A stretch of DNA of 64,000 nt from Atopsyche davidsoni (GCA_022113835.1 JAILWY010000023.1:2914001-2978000), one strand, 5' to 3'. Positions 25,431-38,290 are shown, counted from the first letter of the stretch. Notes: generated by a model from the letters alone, not told the origin. Numbers and translations are program-made.

Positions 25431-26493
25431 TTATGGACATTCAATACTTTCACATGCTTCTAAATTTTCGCAACATACTTTAAAGAATTTGTCAGTTAAA
25501 CTTTCTTCAGTTTCATTTTCATTATCTGTCTTCTTTTTTTTGATGTAGGTTATGTTGGCATTTATAGGGAAATTTTTCAAATTTGCTATAACTGCGTCTC
25601 CAAATGCATCACCAGTACTCGCTCCGGTTTTGGCATTGCTGCCACCTGTGAATGAAATAACTTTTTTAATAAGTGAGCCTATGAGCAAATAACTATTCAT
25701 TATGTTATGTTGCTCAGTGTATTATTAAAAAAACCATTTAGAAAAATTAATAATATATCAAATTTGAATACACTGTCTTCACTTTTATTGCACCAATATT
25801 GGTTTGATGTTAAATATGACATTAGAAGTTTGAAAATAATTGAATTATGTTTTTTCTTGTTGACGTTGGAAATATACAACACATATATCAATCCTTTCTC
25901 CAACATCAACATTATAATTAAAGTTTTTTCCAGTGGGCATTTAATAGTTTTTGCCCAAATTTTATTAAATTCTATAGACAAAGTTCATACCGTCAGTGTC
26001 CCGTTTAAAACGTAAATTTTTGGTTACGGTTCCACAGGCATGCAGCACGATATTTCTAACGTAGTCTCTGGAGCATATTCGGGAATTATATCCAAGGTCA
26101 AGGGTGGCATATGCCAGGGTAGCAAAGAAGCAGATTGCAATGATCTGAAAAAAAAATTATTCAGATATTTTTTTACCTAGCTGTTTCTAGGAGTACAGTT
26201 CTGATAAGTCATTCATCCACAACAGACGGTTTAATTGGTAACACTTCATGTTTAAACAACAAATATGAATAGTCAGATACGTAGGAGAGTGCAATAAAAT
26301 TTGTTTGTGAGCACTTTCGCCTTTCAAATGCTTCTCCAGACTGACATTGAATGGCAAAAGTGCTCACAACAAAAGATGATTGTATTCTCTCAGGCATATC
26401 TGTCCAGATGAGGAGTGCTAAAAATCAAGTAAATATATTGTGGACTTCAACATTTAATTAATAATAATTTATTCATACCAAACTTATCTTCAT
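25431..26493 (-). CDS. Small secreted cysteine-rich prepropeptide A, insulin-precursor-like architecture
   Basis: Three exons (26493-26479, 26144-25991, 25645-25431) encode 127 residues. The protein has a signal peptide (about residues 1-19, MKISLIIAICFFATLAYA), a short segment with C29 and C42, a furin-type RFKR site (50-53), a linker with an N-glycosylation motif (N87-I-T) and KKKK, and a C-terminal segment with C114, C115, C121 and C126. The second intron is phase 1 and lies just after the cleavage site, as in insulin genes. Six cysteines in a 2+4 layout suggest a two-chain, insulin-superfamily-like hormone, but the spacing is C-x12-C and CC-x5-C-x4-C instead of C-x11-C and CC-x3-C-x8-C, so membership is inference. 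A paralogue with identical spacing is 1.8 kb further right. A different six-cysteine secreted peptide family is the alternative. Confidence 0.8.
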
Positions 26494-26545
26494 GATTTTA
26501 TTTTTCTTTCTGGAGATCAGAACTGACTGCTGGTGGATTTATTCT

Positions 26546-26554
26546 CCTTATATA
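26546..26554 (-). promoter_or_regulatory. TATA box of peptide gene A
   Basis: On the minus strand TATATAAGG lies about 55 bases before the start codon at 26493, followed by a TCAGT initiator-like sequence near 26525. The tandem paralogue has the same AGTATATAAG context, suggesting shared regulation. Confidence 0.6.
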
Positions 26555-26599
26555 CTAGATTCAGAATATGTAAATAAAATAAATAGAATTTGATTTAAA

Positions 26600-28319
26600 T
26601 AATTTAATTTAAAATTAGTTCAGAAATTTTATGCACAAAAAATTTAGAACTTAAGTGAAAAATGCATTGTTGAATTACTATTGTGAATTTTTAATAATAA
26701 TAAAATATGTCATGGCAAATTGATTAGTTGCGGCTTTACCTCACTTGCCATCTCTTGAGACTGAGAACTATGGGACTTAGGAGTAAAGACGTAGAAGATT
26801 TAATTAAATTAAATATGAAATTAATATAATAAAGCTTATTTTATCATAACCTGTTACAATTTACTAGGGTAGTACATTTGAGAGGGTGGTGGTGGAGGTG
26901 GCCTGATGCAGCATCGGAGTACGGCAGGGCAATCGAGGAACGGGAGAATAAAATCAATTGGTGATGTTATTTATTCTAAATTTTATTTTTTAAATAAAAT
27001 TATCTTGCTATAATTTTTTAACGCTTGATTCAGTGGACGTATTTTTGAAGTACTTTTAAGTTTTTATCTTTAGACACACCTTCTTTTATAATTAGAAATA
27101 AAAGAGACAAATTATCTTTGCCCAGGGCATATCGTATAAAAATTATTTTTATTTTAATCAGAAATATCATAATAGAATTCTAACAAGGCTTTCGGTCAAA
27201 AATATTTAATGTTTAAATATAAATCTTCATTATTTTATATTAACTATGGTTTTTAATATGGGTAGCTACATTTTTAACATGCCCCGTAAAATTAATTTTA
27301 TTATTAAATGGCGTATATGAATAATGGAAACTGTGTAAATGATTATAGTACATTTTTTTAAATTTATATTTTATATATATCAAAATAAACATGTATCATT
27401 ATTTTATTAAATCTGTTTATCTTCTATAATTACAAATTGACGAGTATCTATGTATAATAATTATGAACATAAACTTTTTTCAACAGGTTAACCGGGTTTG
27501 TAACAATTTTGGCTATTCTCAATAAATCGGTCCCATGTTTCAGATATCATAGCGAATTTATTGGTTTGTAAACACAAGCTATTTATATAAATATAAGGCT
27601 TATAATTTCAGTTAATACATTTTAGGTCATGAAATTAAAAAAAAAATGCGGGACCCCATTCATCATTCCATAAATATAAGTGATCTAAAATTTGCCTTAT
27701 ATGTACTGCGCAAATATAGTAGAGTAATGAACTAAATTTGAAGTAATGAAACTAATTTTGTTACATTTAGCTCCCTCCTCTAGTTCTTGTTCATCAATAT
27801 CGGGAAACTATTGGAAATATCAATAAATATGGAAAAAAAAATCCATGGTGTTGCTGCTTGGTTCATAATATAAAACAGTGCAGGTTTAGAAGAATAAATA
27901 CCATATTACCTCGAGGGGTAAGTGATTATATTTTTTTGTTGTTTTGTGTGTGTAACAATTTAAAGGGATAGGAATTAAAAAAATATATAATTTTTTTATT
28001 AATGTTATTTTTTATTATATAATGTCCTCTTCGCCAAAAATATATGAATTTAAAACAAATTAAATTGTACCTCTAATTCTAATACCAAGCTCTGCTTATT
28101 TTAAAGCATTTAAACCATAAAACCAATAAAATATAAATATTGTGATATTCTTATGACCCGATCTGAAGTTAAGCTGCATCACTTTTAAAACGAACTGGAG
28201 CAGCAATAAATATTCAAAATTAATAGCAATGAACACTAAGTGAATATTTAATATTGAATTTCTAAAATCCAAATAGATTGGTTGTATTGAGTTGACATTA
28301 ACATGAAAAATAGGTTTTA
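26600..28319. other. Intergenic space between the two peptide genes
   Basis: It is AT-rich with no supported gene. A GGTGGTGGAGGTGG patch is near 26886. I looked for a third peptide paralogue here and did not find one. Confidence 0.4.
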
Positions 28320-29904
28320 TCAAAACGAGTGTTCACAAACCCTATCTTCACAAGCTTTCAAATCTTGGCAACACAAATGAAAGATGTAGTCATATTTTTC
28401 ATCAACGTGTCTTCTGTCTTTAGTGCCTGGTTTCCGCGAGTATGTGACATTGGCATTGGGAGGTAAATTTACAAGGCTGGCGATGAGGGCCTTTGCATAT
28501 TCATCCTTGTTTCCAGAATCATCGACATCAAACCGATGCTGGGTATCTGTGAAAGAAATATTTATATTGAGAGAATTTTATCTGCAAGTGGATACGAATT
28601 CACATTTGAAAAAAAATACCATCATTTTTAACATTATAGAGAAACTTGTGGTCAGTAAAATAAAAATAGTATTTAATTCCTTGATAAATTCTAGGAATAA
28701 AACATACAGCCTAAGCCATTAGTACATGTTATGAAATTACACTAATACAATCTGTTAATTTGCACTCAAAGATATAATTCATTTACCATAATTGACCATG
28801 TTTATATTATTATATATCTATATTTTCTAAAAATATATTAAAAAATACCTATCATTTGAATTATCTTTTCAAATCTAAAATAGAGTGAAGTTGTTTTGAA
28901 CAAACTAGTAATAATTAATAGCAATAGGTTATGCTGTGATTGCTGTGAGTGTAATATTAAATAGGAAGGGATACATACCACCAACATCGCGCTTGTGACG
29001 GAAAGTTCTGTGAGAGCGAATGCAGGACTGCCTCACCATCTCCCTCAAGTAATCTATCGAGCACTTGGTCACATCATATCCGAGCTCAGCATTGGCGAGT
29101 GACACCAAGAAGCATGTCAAAATGATCTGTATAATAAACCATTATTCACCATTAATTAGTCAAATGCAAAAACTTGATTTGAAAGTTAGAAAGAAGTTTG
29201 AAATACTCCAAAATGAATGATATTTATTTTGTAAATATTTTAAATCATAATCCATTTTACTACTAAATGTTGATTTAGGTAGTATATTTAAAATGTTGTC
29301 TGATTCATGGGTTTCTATGAGTGAATAGTGTCGTGCAGTTTTATATTCAAAGGAAAGGTCTGCGTATATAGCCAGGGAAAATTCCAAAGAAATAGAGACA
29401 TTGGAAGGAGAAAACTAACATGGATGTGAAATTTGTGCCAGTGGATGGAAGTCGGGAGTGCAGCCGAATTAGTAAGACTAGTCCAGGATAAATATGATCA
29501 TCAACCTCCTCAAAGAGGAGGTACTTGAATAAAAAGAAGTCTGATTGTTCAAAAAATTTCTTACGAAAATCAACCATGTTTTAATATTCAAACTACTGGT
29601 TACATGATTAAAAATGCTTTTCTTTCAATAAAAATTTATTACATTCAAGATGAAAATAGCGGTGATACGTGAAAAGACATTGAAATGTTTGAACTGCCAC
29701 TATAATAAATGTTTTTAAAGAACACAGAATAACTTTCCAAAAACTTCATTGATATTGTAAATTCCACAGATAAATAAAGCCGTTTGGTTTTTACTTTCAA
29801 ATGAAAACTTAAAATACTACAAAATAATTCTGCTACAATTTTTTTTCAAAACTTTGGGATAATTTGCGTAATATGGGATTTGTACTCACCAAAGAGATTT
29901 TCAT
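28320..29904 (-). CDS. Small secreted cysteine-rich prepropeptide B, paralogue of A
   Basis: Three exons (29904-29890, 29126-28979, 28546-28320) encode 129 residues. Exon 1 encodes the same five residues, MKISL, as in gene A, with the intron at the same place. The protein has a signal peptide (to about residue 18), C27 and C40, a furin-type RHKR site (48-51), a phase-1 intron right after it, a linker with N87-V-T and a dibasic RR (99-100), and a last segment with C113, C114, C120 and C125. The spacing C-x12-C and CC-x5-C-x4-C is exactly that of gene A although the sequences differ widely, so both are likely under selection for the fold. The linker is also conserved (word LxNxPxNANxTY), which is unusual for an insulin C-peptide. 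Function is inferred only as a secreted, proteolytically processed signal. Confidence 0.8.
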
Positions 29905-29960
29905 GGTTAGACTGTTTCTCACTTCTTCAGAACACGAGTGACAATTGCTGGACGTAATCT

Positions 29961-29969
29961 TCTTATATA
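29961..29969 (-). promoter_or_regulatory. TATA box of peptide gene B
   Basis: On the minus strand TATATAAGA lies about 60 bases before the start codon at 29904, matching the position and context of the box in gene A. Confidence 0.6.
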
Positions 29970-32900
29970 CTAAAACAAACTATTGTTTCAACACATGTCA
30001 ATTGTAAAATATGCATAAACAACAGATTCCTGATAATGAAGTAATTGCAAGCGGTGCAAAAACACTTGCATAACCAAAATAAATATTCCACAAAAAATAA
30101 TGTGGGGTTACTACAATCACACGTGTAGCCTATTATGTAATTTAATGGTGAGTATAATGAATGTGTAAAAAACTGTTGGTAATGATGTCTTAGACTAAAT
30201 TTATCTGCCATTTGCATTTGGCGAATGAAATAAGTCATGTTTTGCTTTGGAGCAACAATTTTTTTCAGTTTTCACTATACTATTTTAATTATAATTTTTT
30301 TCCGGGTTCAAAGGTAAAGGAATTCAGAAAAGTTCAGAAAAAAACTATCTTCGGTACAGATTTTCTGTAATTTCTTTATATACACCAAGACAAATGCTGG
30401 ACAGAGCCATATTTTTATCTTTCCGGCCTCTTATACATACAGAGTGGCATGGTTGTAAACTACTCATTCTTAGACTATCTGACTATTGATAAAGTATACA
30501 TGTATACAAGTATACAAAAATATACATGCTCAATAATAAGCCTAAGCCTAGAAACTCTAACAAAACCTAGAACTAGAAACTAGAACTGAATCAAGCACAT
30601 AACAACGTAGCCTTGACCTCTCGGTGATTGACATACTAATTAAAGCACTACCAGCATATTTTTAAAAGAATATAATATGATTTATTTTTCAAACTTACTA
30701 TTGTTTTTTATTGATATAATAAACAAGTTTATAGAATCATGCTGCTTCAAATAAATAGACCTTCAGTGTTAGTATTTTTTATGCCCCTAACAACAGTGTT
30801 CTAGATAGTTGAATACCATGAATTTCTCAATTTATAATACATACTCCAATTTTAATAAAATGGAAAAACAAGGGCTCACCAAGCTACGATTTATGATCCA
30901 AATCCATTCGTTTGAATTGTGGCACATTTTTTTCAGGTCAGCGTATAGGTTGTGAAATGGCTTTTTTAAATAATTTATTAATAATAACATGATTTGGTTA
31001 TTTCAGATTATGCTGATGCTAGACTAGACTTGACGTATTAAAATATTGTCTTGTATTTCATTCATAATTTTATTTTTAAATAGGGTTACCATATTTTATT
31101 CATTAGTAACGGGGACACAGTGTATAAATAGTTATATATTATTTTCAATATTAGTACTTGGTACAGGTCTAAAAATATTTTGTCAAAAATACAGTTATAT
31201 TTTTTATATCTGAGGAATATATAAAATAAAGAATTCTAATTACTAATACTGATTATTTATTTAGAGTATAGAGTACTTTTTAAATACAGCTATCTTAAAA
31301 TGTGATTGAACTAATGTGATGAAAGATAAATGATTTGAGAAATACATTCTTTCCTACAACTATTCTTTGAAATTCACATTATAAATTTTATTAAATGTAA
31401 ACCATAGTATTCTTGTATTCTTAGAAGGGTAGTTTTCAAAAATATTTATGCCTTTTGCTAATTTTGTTATTGGCGCAATGAGTTTTAATTATTTCACAGC
31501 GTTAAAAATCTAAAGATATATAATAAAAGGCCTCTAATGTTTATTAAAGGTCAACCTGCATAAGACTAATTTTCGTTGTATTAAATATTGTATAAAAAAA
31601 TCAATTTTTATTTTTATGAGTAAATCAGATAATCATAGTAAAAATATATGTATATATACAAGTATTAATAAATCTGTTTGAAATATATAAAAGTACTTGA
31701 CCATCCCATGAATGTAGCATAATTTCAATTCAATGGGAGAAAAACAATTTCAATAGGACCTTCATGCCAAATATATAAATTGTGAATTATTCCAAGATTA
31801 TTTTGCATTATATATGCATTGTAAATAATAAAATTCAACATTACTTTACTTCCAATAACAGAAAAAATGGTATATTCAAAATAAATATGCATTTAGCAAT
31901 AACACTTTAATTCTATGCCAAATAAAAAAATACATATTTATAAAATTTATGGCTTATGGTATACATAGCAGATATCATAAAAACTTTTAATCAATATGTC
32001 AGAGGAAATATACTTGTAGTTACACAATAAACCTATTTTATAAAAATTAGTTTTACTCGCTAAATAAAATATATTTCAAGATTCCTTATTTTCTTTTTGT
32101 TGATAAGTTTGTCAAAAATATTGTTACTACCAGAAAGATGTTTATTATGATGATTATTATTATGATAGCATGAAAATCTAGCTGTGGATTTCATCTCTGA
32201 TATAAAAAATAAAATAAATCAACAATCAATTTGAAAATGAAGAAATAAATATTCTATTATAAAAATGTAATGTTTATCCAAAATTTTAATTCAACGTATA
32301 GATTAATTGTATTTAGATTATTTTCAATGTACCATAATAAAAATAAACGCAAATACAAAGGCACTGTGTGCCCTAAAATATAAAATATAATTGTAGCAGT
32401 ACTCCGTTTTATTTACACCGGATTGCATACAAAACACCCTTGCCGACGACAATTCATGAAGGATAGGTAAAGATGGGTTTAAAATCACAGATTTTTTTTA
32501 ATACGATGATCACATTTATTTTTTTACAATTATAATATATTGCACAAAATATTTATATTCCTATCTATATAATATAACTTGGTATTTTATTGGATAAATA
32601 GCTGTAGTTAATGTATACTGGTTGTGTACATTGCTATTTATTTGGTAATGTAAGAGAATATAAGAAGGTATAAACTTTAATAGAAAACTTACTCAAGTTC
32701 ACTTTATTTTTTTTACCAGTCTTCAAAGTAAGCACGAGATAAGCTGAAGGTGTTAATGTTTGCGAGAAGAGTTTTCCAATGAAGACTGTTTTGTTGTATG
32801 CTTTGAGGCGCTCTTTGACCTTAAAACCTTTGCAAGTTTGAAAAAAAGAGCGAGATAATATTCACATATGTATAATATACATATACTAAGAAAAGATTTT

Positions 32901-35520
32901 CTTTTCTGGGCTTTTTTTTCCATTTTATAGTCTGCTTAACAGATGGGATGTGAATCCCGAAAATTGGTGGGAGATCATTGATGATACGGTTAAAAGAGTT
33001 GGAATTAGAAAGACCGTAAAGGTAAGAAATTAACACAAAGTTTGTGTCAGAACCATTTACTTGCTAGAATTCACATTTGCTTTATATCTTGAACACATTG
33101 TTTTAGGGTTTTACCAAGTCATATTCAGTTCTTTTGCTGTTAAGTTATGTAAAAATCAATAAATTCAGTGTAAAAAAATTGATGCCTTGTTTTATTTTGA
33201 TAACATTTATAAGTTATCGCAATGAGAAGTTTAGACCAAAAATATTTCATTATCGATTACTGACTCAAATATTGACTAGGCCACTAAAAGTTTAAAAAAA
33301 TTAAGTTGTAATAATTTTTCAGCAGGTGAAAGGTTAGAATATAGAAGGCTTCAAATTATGTTTATATGGCACAGGGATGATAATGGCTAACTTTCAACAG
33401 AAAGTTAGAGCTGGTCTCACCACTTGTAAATACGCATAGATTATATTCTTCTTATAATTACATCCTGGCAAAACCTGTAGTCGTGTTATGCAAATGTTTT
33501 TTTTTCTGAGCAAATATATTAGGTATTTTCTAAACATCATAATAATGTCACTTCGTACTTGCATCCATTGTCGTTGCTAACAATGGACCCACAGCCTTGG
33601 TCGTATTGTAATTGCCTAAAAATTATAGTCAAGATATTATTGTCGATTGAATTAATACCTCTTCATGTTTGCTGTGTGTGGCGTCTAAAGGCATCCTAGT
33701 GTTGTTTATGTTAATATCTAACACCTATATGTGTAGGACATTATGGAGAAGGAACCAAACGTCAAGCATACCATCGTCTGATGTGATTATTAAGCAGGAA
33801 GGGCGTTCATATTAATGGGAACATTTTACCAGCAGAAAATATCAGTTATAAAATATATACTGTATCTATTTCAATATATCCAAATATTTTTGTCACTGTA
33901 CGCTCAAATAACATTCACGTGGATTTGTTTAAATAAGCTTTAAAATATTTGGAGAGGAGCACACTTTATGTGAGATTTGTTGAATAATCAATAAAGCTTC
34001 AACAATGGATCGCAATATAAAATTCGCGATTTCCCCATGTTTTATTTTATAGAACTTCGTTTGATAATGCCAACGTATTGTGAAACCGGTCACCAATACA
34101 ATAAAACACGTGGAAAAATCGCAGAAGTATATTATTAAAAATATTAAAACTGAATATGTTTATATTCGAAGTTATCATTTTTATACCGTGTTATCTAGAC
34201 TATAACGATAAGTGTTCAAGAAAATGCGGAAGAATGGCCGCGATATTTATAATTGGGAATTAATTTAAATTAAATCAAGTCAATAATCTGAATAAAACTA
34301 TTTCATAAACTATTGCTCTATTTAAATCAAATGATGGACAATTATATCCTCACCCAGGATCATTGCAATATACGCAATAAATAATGGTTATTCTAATTTA
34401 ACAAGTACATCACATCATGTAAAACATAATATAACTAATCAATTTATAACCGTTTTCTAGGTTTCCATATTACATTATATTAAAACTATACATATTTATA
34501 ATATCGTTTAATTACAAGCCAATTAAATTTTTAGTATATCGTTTACCTCAGTCTTTATTTATTATAAAAGCTGTTTTGGTTATTAACCCATCATTAAATA
34601 TCCTCTGAGCAGTGTGAGTTTCTAGTTGTGTGTCGCTTTGCCAACCCACTTACTTCAGATTTCTTAATTAATACTAAGTATAGATAACACAAATATTCAG
34701 TTACTTGAATTCGATACAGCGGAGAACAAACTGATGAAATCCCCAAGGACTTTGCGACAGTTCAGACATGCTTTGGCATTTATATATCTATATATATTTT
34801 CTATCTAAAACCTTTACCTCGAGACTTAATCGGAAATGAAAAAACCCTTCGGGCCAGGTATCATATGGTACCCAATAAGGCAACTGTGGAGACATACCTC
34901 TGAACGCTTTTAAAAGCTTGCTCGTCTGCATTTTCCTTGGAATTCTGAGTAATGTAGTTCTAGACTCCTCGCACTGTGATATTTGCTGTTTGCGGAATGT
35001 AAAATATACCTAAGATATTATTATTATTGATTTAGGAAGTTACTTGATAAAGATAATCTGTCAAACCTCAGTCTTCACTTGTAATGGATTTATTGATTTT
35101 ATATTCCAATAGCTGTAATGATTTTTTTAGATTCCTGAATAAATTATGCACATTCAAAGTGACCGATCAACTTCTGTGAGTAATATTTTTTTTAAGGTTG
35201 CACCATATCTCATTGTGCACTCAATGGCAAATTCACAGTATCTGGTATCTGAATGAAACAAAATAATTTAATAACCGTTCTGTCTATATCGCCTGATAAA
35301 TTAAACATCCTTGAAAATAACCAACTTTGTCAAATTGTTATCAATTCTTTTGAGTCATGAATTTTCTGCCACAATGTAGAAGTTAATAAGTAGAGAGTTT
35401 TCCACATTATATAGACACCTGGATAATGGGGTGATAAGTGATAGCTAAAGAAGTATAAGAATTAAAAAAAAAAAATTAAGGGCTTCTACAATCTGAGCTT
35501 TATCCGGAGACCCACTACGC
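29970..35520. other. Long gene-poor AT-rich region
   Basis: Apart from one exon-like stretch (32931-33021), a reversed copy of the 215-bp repeat (about 34080-34120) and a weak copy of the dispersed hairpin motif (30421-30480), nothing is supported. A stretch at 31735-31762 resembles 42432-42460. Confidence 0.4.
32931..33021 (+). CDS. Candidate internal exon of an unknown gene
   Basis: A strong acceptor (long T-rich tract ending TTTTATAG) and a consensus donor (AAG then GTAAGA) bracket 91 bases. These encode one base plus 30 codons, with the words LLNRWDVNPENWWEIIDD and VKRVGIRK. The composition is protein-like, but partner exons were not found and I recognise no family. It could also be a fragment of an old gene. 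Confidence 0.35.
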
Positions 35521-35985
35521 CAGTGGTCCCCAACCTTATGCTCGCGAGCACCATGGCACCCGTCGATCGTTTTCGTGTGCCCGCCGCTGTGCAACCACGA
35601 TAAAAAATTATTTTAGTTTACAATAAAATATTATAAAAAAAAATTGTATTTAGTACATACAGAGTAATATAAGCGAAAAAAATTATATCGTACTATTTTC
35701 AAAATAATAATTCTTTCCAGAAAATCATGTATAAGCCTGTTGAAATAGCATCTAATGGATGTAGTTTGGTTTGGCTTTGAATATTTTGCATTTCGCTCGC
35801 GGCATAACACCCAAGAAACGTTTTTTTGCTTGGGAGGTAGATCAATAGACAGCAGCGACGCATATTTCGGTGGATAGCCTACGCGTTTCGGACGAATCCT
35901 CCGCACAACTTCAAGTGGGTGGCTGTGTCGGTGGATGCGTGGCTGTATATTTATAATATCTTACGTGTGCTAACAAATTTCCCAG
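35521..35985. mobile_element. hAT-like transposon fragment
   Basis: CAGTGGTCCCCAACC at 35521 is a typical hAT terminal repeat start. A minus-strand frame inside (35631-35906) contains the words KRVGYPPKYASLLSIDLP and is not identified. No matching right-hand end or target duplication was found, so the element is truncated or decayed. Confidence 0.5.
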
Positions 35986-36620
35986 CAATTTCCGTGTCAT
36001 TTAAATAAATTAATTGTCACTTTATTTTGCTATATAGATAGTTGATTTTTTTTTACATAGTATTGATAAAACTATAAATTATATTTATCTATTTTTTTAA
36101 ATTTAATTAACGTCCATTTTAAGGGTAAAATAAAATCTTGAAGATGTTGAAAAATTGGATAAAATGACGACTTTTCAAAACCAAAGTTTGTTAAAGATTT
36201 TTTTTTTAAATAATAAGGCGCAAATGGCGTAAATGATTTATATTTAATCTTTTAATTCCAATTGAAAAAAAAACTTTTAAATGTTTAAGACTCTTGTAAA
36301 ATGGACCAAATGAATCTCCAAATTCCTACACTCTAATCGGAAAAACACATATTTATCATATTAATATTAAATTTATAAGAAATAAAAAGATATTTTATTC
36401 GGAAGAAGGAATGTATCAAACTTTTTGCATTTAAATTTTTTCGATTGGTGCAGTGGATTTTTCGCAAAACGGACTAGAAAATCTATCAGCCATATATGAT
36501 ATTTACAATATTTTGACCATAGAATTTCAAATAACAAAGCTAGAACGCTATGAAACAAAAGATGTTCTAGAAGCACCGCAGAATCCTTCAATTAAAATTA
36601 TAGACGCTTCGATTACCTGA
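35986..36620 (+). repeat. Dispersed repeat A, copy 2, with decayed plus-strand coding sequence
   Basis: Bases 35986-36483 match 1-478. Here the copy continues further right and the plus strand reads as a broken protein from about 36240 to a stop at 36618, ending with words such as IYDIYNILTIEF and IKIIDASIT. It is therefore transposon or virus-derived coding sequence of a family I cannot name. It abuts an envelope remnant on the other strand. Confidence 0.55.
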
Positions 36621-37140
36621 TTACAATACACGTTTCTCTTTCTTCTTTACAAGGTACGGTGAAATTTCGCTTTTCTCAATTAACGCTATCATCTTTTTAA
36701 CATATTCAACACTAATTGACGATGGATGAGGAATTCCAAGTTTTGGAAACAAAATAGCGTTTTCAATATCTGATATTATATCGTACATATTGCAAATAGT
36801 ATGGTAAAGATTGTCCATTGCGCTTCTTATTTCAATATAATTTTGTAATTTAAAAATGTCCTTAGTTAAGGCCGTCATTTCCATTATTTTAGTTTCGATC
36901 ATATTTTCATTATGTTTGATTGAATTGAGGGTTTTGTTAAAATCTTCTATCATATTTAAATGAAGAGATACGCTTGACTTAGTGTTTCTTATAATTTTAT
37001 TTTGATTTTCCTGAAGGGATTGTATTAAGGAATTAAAATGTTCTGCATCACTGGCATATGCTCTTAATTATATTTCTGAATATTTGTCATTATCTGAATT
37101 TATTAGTGATATTAAAAGCGGTTTAAAATTTAATTAACAT
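36621..37140 (-). pseudogene. Retroviral envelope (baculovirus F-like/errantivirus type) remnant 1
   Basis: An open stretch of 110 codons (36953-36621) resembles the post-cleavage part of insect errantivirus/F-type envelope proteins, including a block with ILFPKLGIPHPSSIS that parallels ILFAKNNIIHPFVIN in the envelope at 38434-39507. Upstream to 37140 the same frame continues but is broken by at least one stop. The two envelopes clearly differ, so they come from different lineages. No host function is implied. Confidence 0.5.
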
Positions 37141-37676
37141 AGCCGCCATTTTATTTTGCGTGTAGCGTCCCTTGGGGTTGTATACTTCAACATCTTTTCG
37201 AATCGCGTTAACGCGTTACTTCTTTATAATTATAATTCGGAAATTATCTTTATAAATTATTTCTTTTCTATATTTAATAATTCGTTTTGCCTTTTAATTA
37301 TTTTCTTTACTTTTAAATTATTTTTTACTTTTAATTATTTTTTCTTTATTTCGTTAATTTACTAATTATTATTTTAAATTGTTCCTAGTTTCAAATTATT
37401 ATTTACGTATAGTTATTTAATTTATTTTGTTGCATTTGATAAAATACAAAGTATAAGATTGTATCTTTGATTAGTCAAAAGTAGATTTAAAGTCGGTTTA
37501 AGTTGTACGTTTGATTTTCTCAGCTGGCACCTGTGGCGACCATTTTTTTTATATAGTCCGCGCCACCGTAGACGGGGCGCTGCTATCGCTTAGAAAAATG
37601 CTGCCAACGTTATTTCATTCATTTACGCCAGAAGTTGGGAAATATATTTAATTAACCTACATCGGAACACGTGTCT

Positions 37677-37990
37677 TACGGCCTGTTGGAATGTGACATT
37701 CGACCCTTAATCCATTAAATATTTTATTAGGCTGCCATTAAAGTAGAACATAATCCCTTAGTAATTAGCGGTCAGTCAAAGGCGATCGTATTCAGGCGAG
37801 ATGTCCTCGCTATGAGACACCCCCGATACGTGGGAATCTTCCTGTTTACGCCAGCCACAAAGGCAGCGGGACCCTATATAAGTGGCTTCCCCGCGCCTCT
37901 CCAGAGAGACCTCGCGGCATCGAACCAGTAACCACGTACATTTCTAACCAGTGTAGTTATATTAAATAAACTACTACCTGCGGCGAATTG
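37677..37990 (+). mobile_element. LTR with primer-binding site (gypsy-type), plus orientation
   Basis: It begins TGTTGGAATGTGACATTC (about 37684) and has a TATA box (CTATATAAG, about 37874) and an AATAAA near 37966. It is followed by TGGTGACCCCGAAC (about 37989), which looks like a tRNA primer-binding site. No gag follows on the plus strand: the sequence beyond 38260 is an envelope gene on the other strand, so this is a truncated element next to or inside another. Confidence 0.5.
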
Positions 37991-38252
37991 GTGACCCCGA
38001 ACTTGAAAACTACTACCTGACGGACAGAAAATTACGCGAGTTACAAATTGTCATCACAGCTGGTGAGTTGCACTGCCCAAATTCGATGCTTCGATGCGTA
38101 ATAGCTTCTTCGTTTTAATTTGGTGCAGAAGGGATCGCAGGGGCTCTCTTGACAATCCAACCTTAAGTTTATTATTGGTTGTGAAGACCATCTCACAGGA
38201 AGTACGATTTTACCTATACAGGTTTAATTGATTGATAATGATTAATCATTAT

Positions 38253-38290
38253 TAATACGTACTCCTAGACGTATCTAGGAGTACGTATTA
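38253..38290. repeat. Perfect 17-bp inverted repeat with 4-base loop
   Basis: Arms TAATACGTACTCCTAGA (38253-38269) and its exact complement (38274-38290) surround CGTA. It overlaps the end of the envelope reading frame, where the stop codon is. It is directly preceded by a second, smaller palindrome (AATGATTAATCATT, about 38237-38250). It may mark a recombination or insertion junction. Confidence 0.8.

Noticed and set aside
26305..26369. Hairpin with TTGTGAGCACTTT arms in intron 1 of peptide gene A
   Set aside because: Imperfect and short; could be a small fold-back repeat, with nothing else to support a function.
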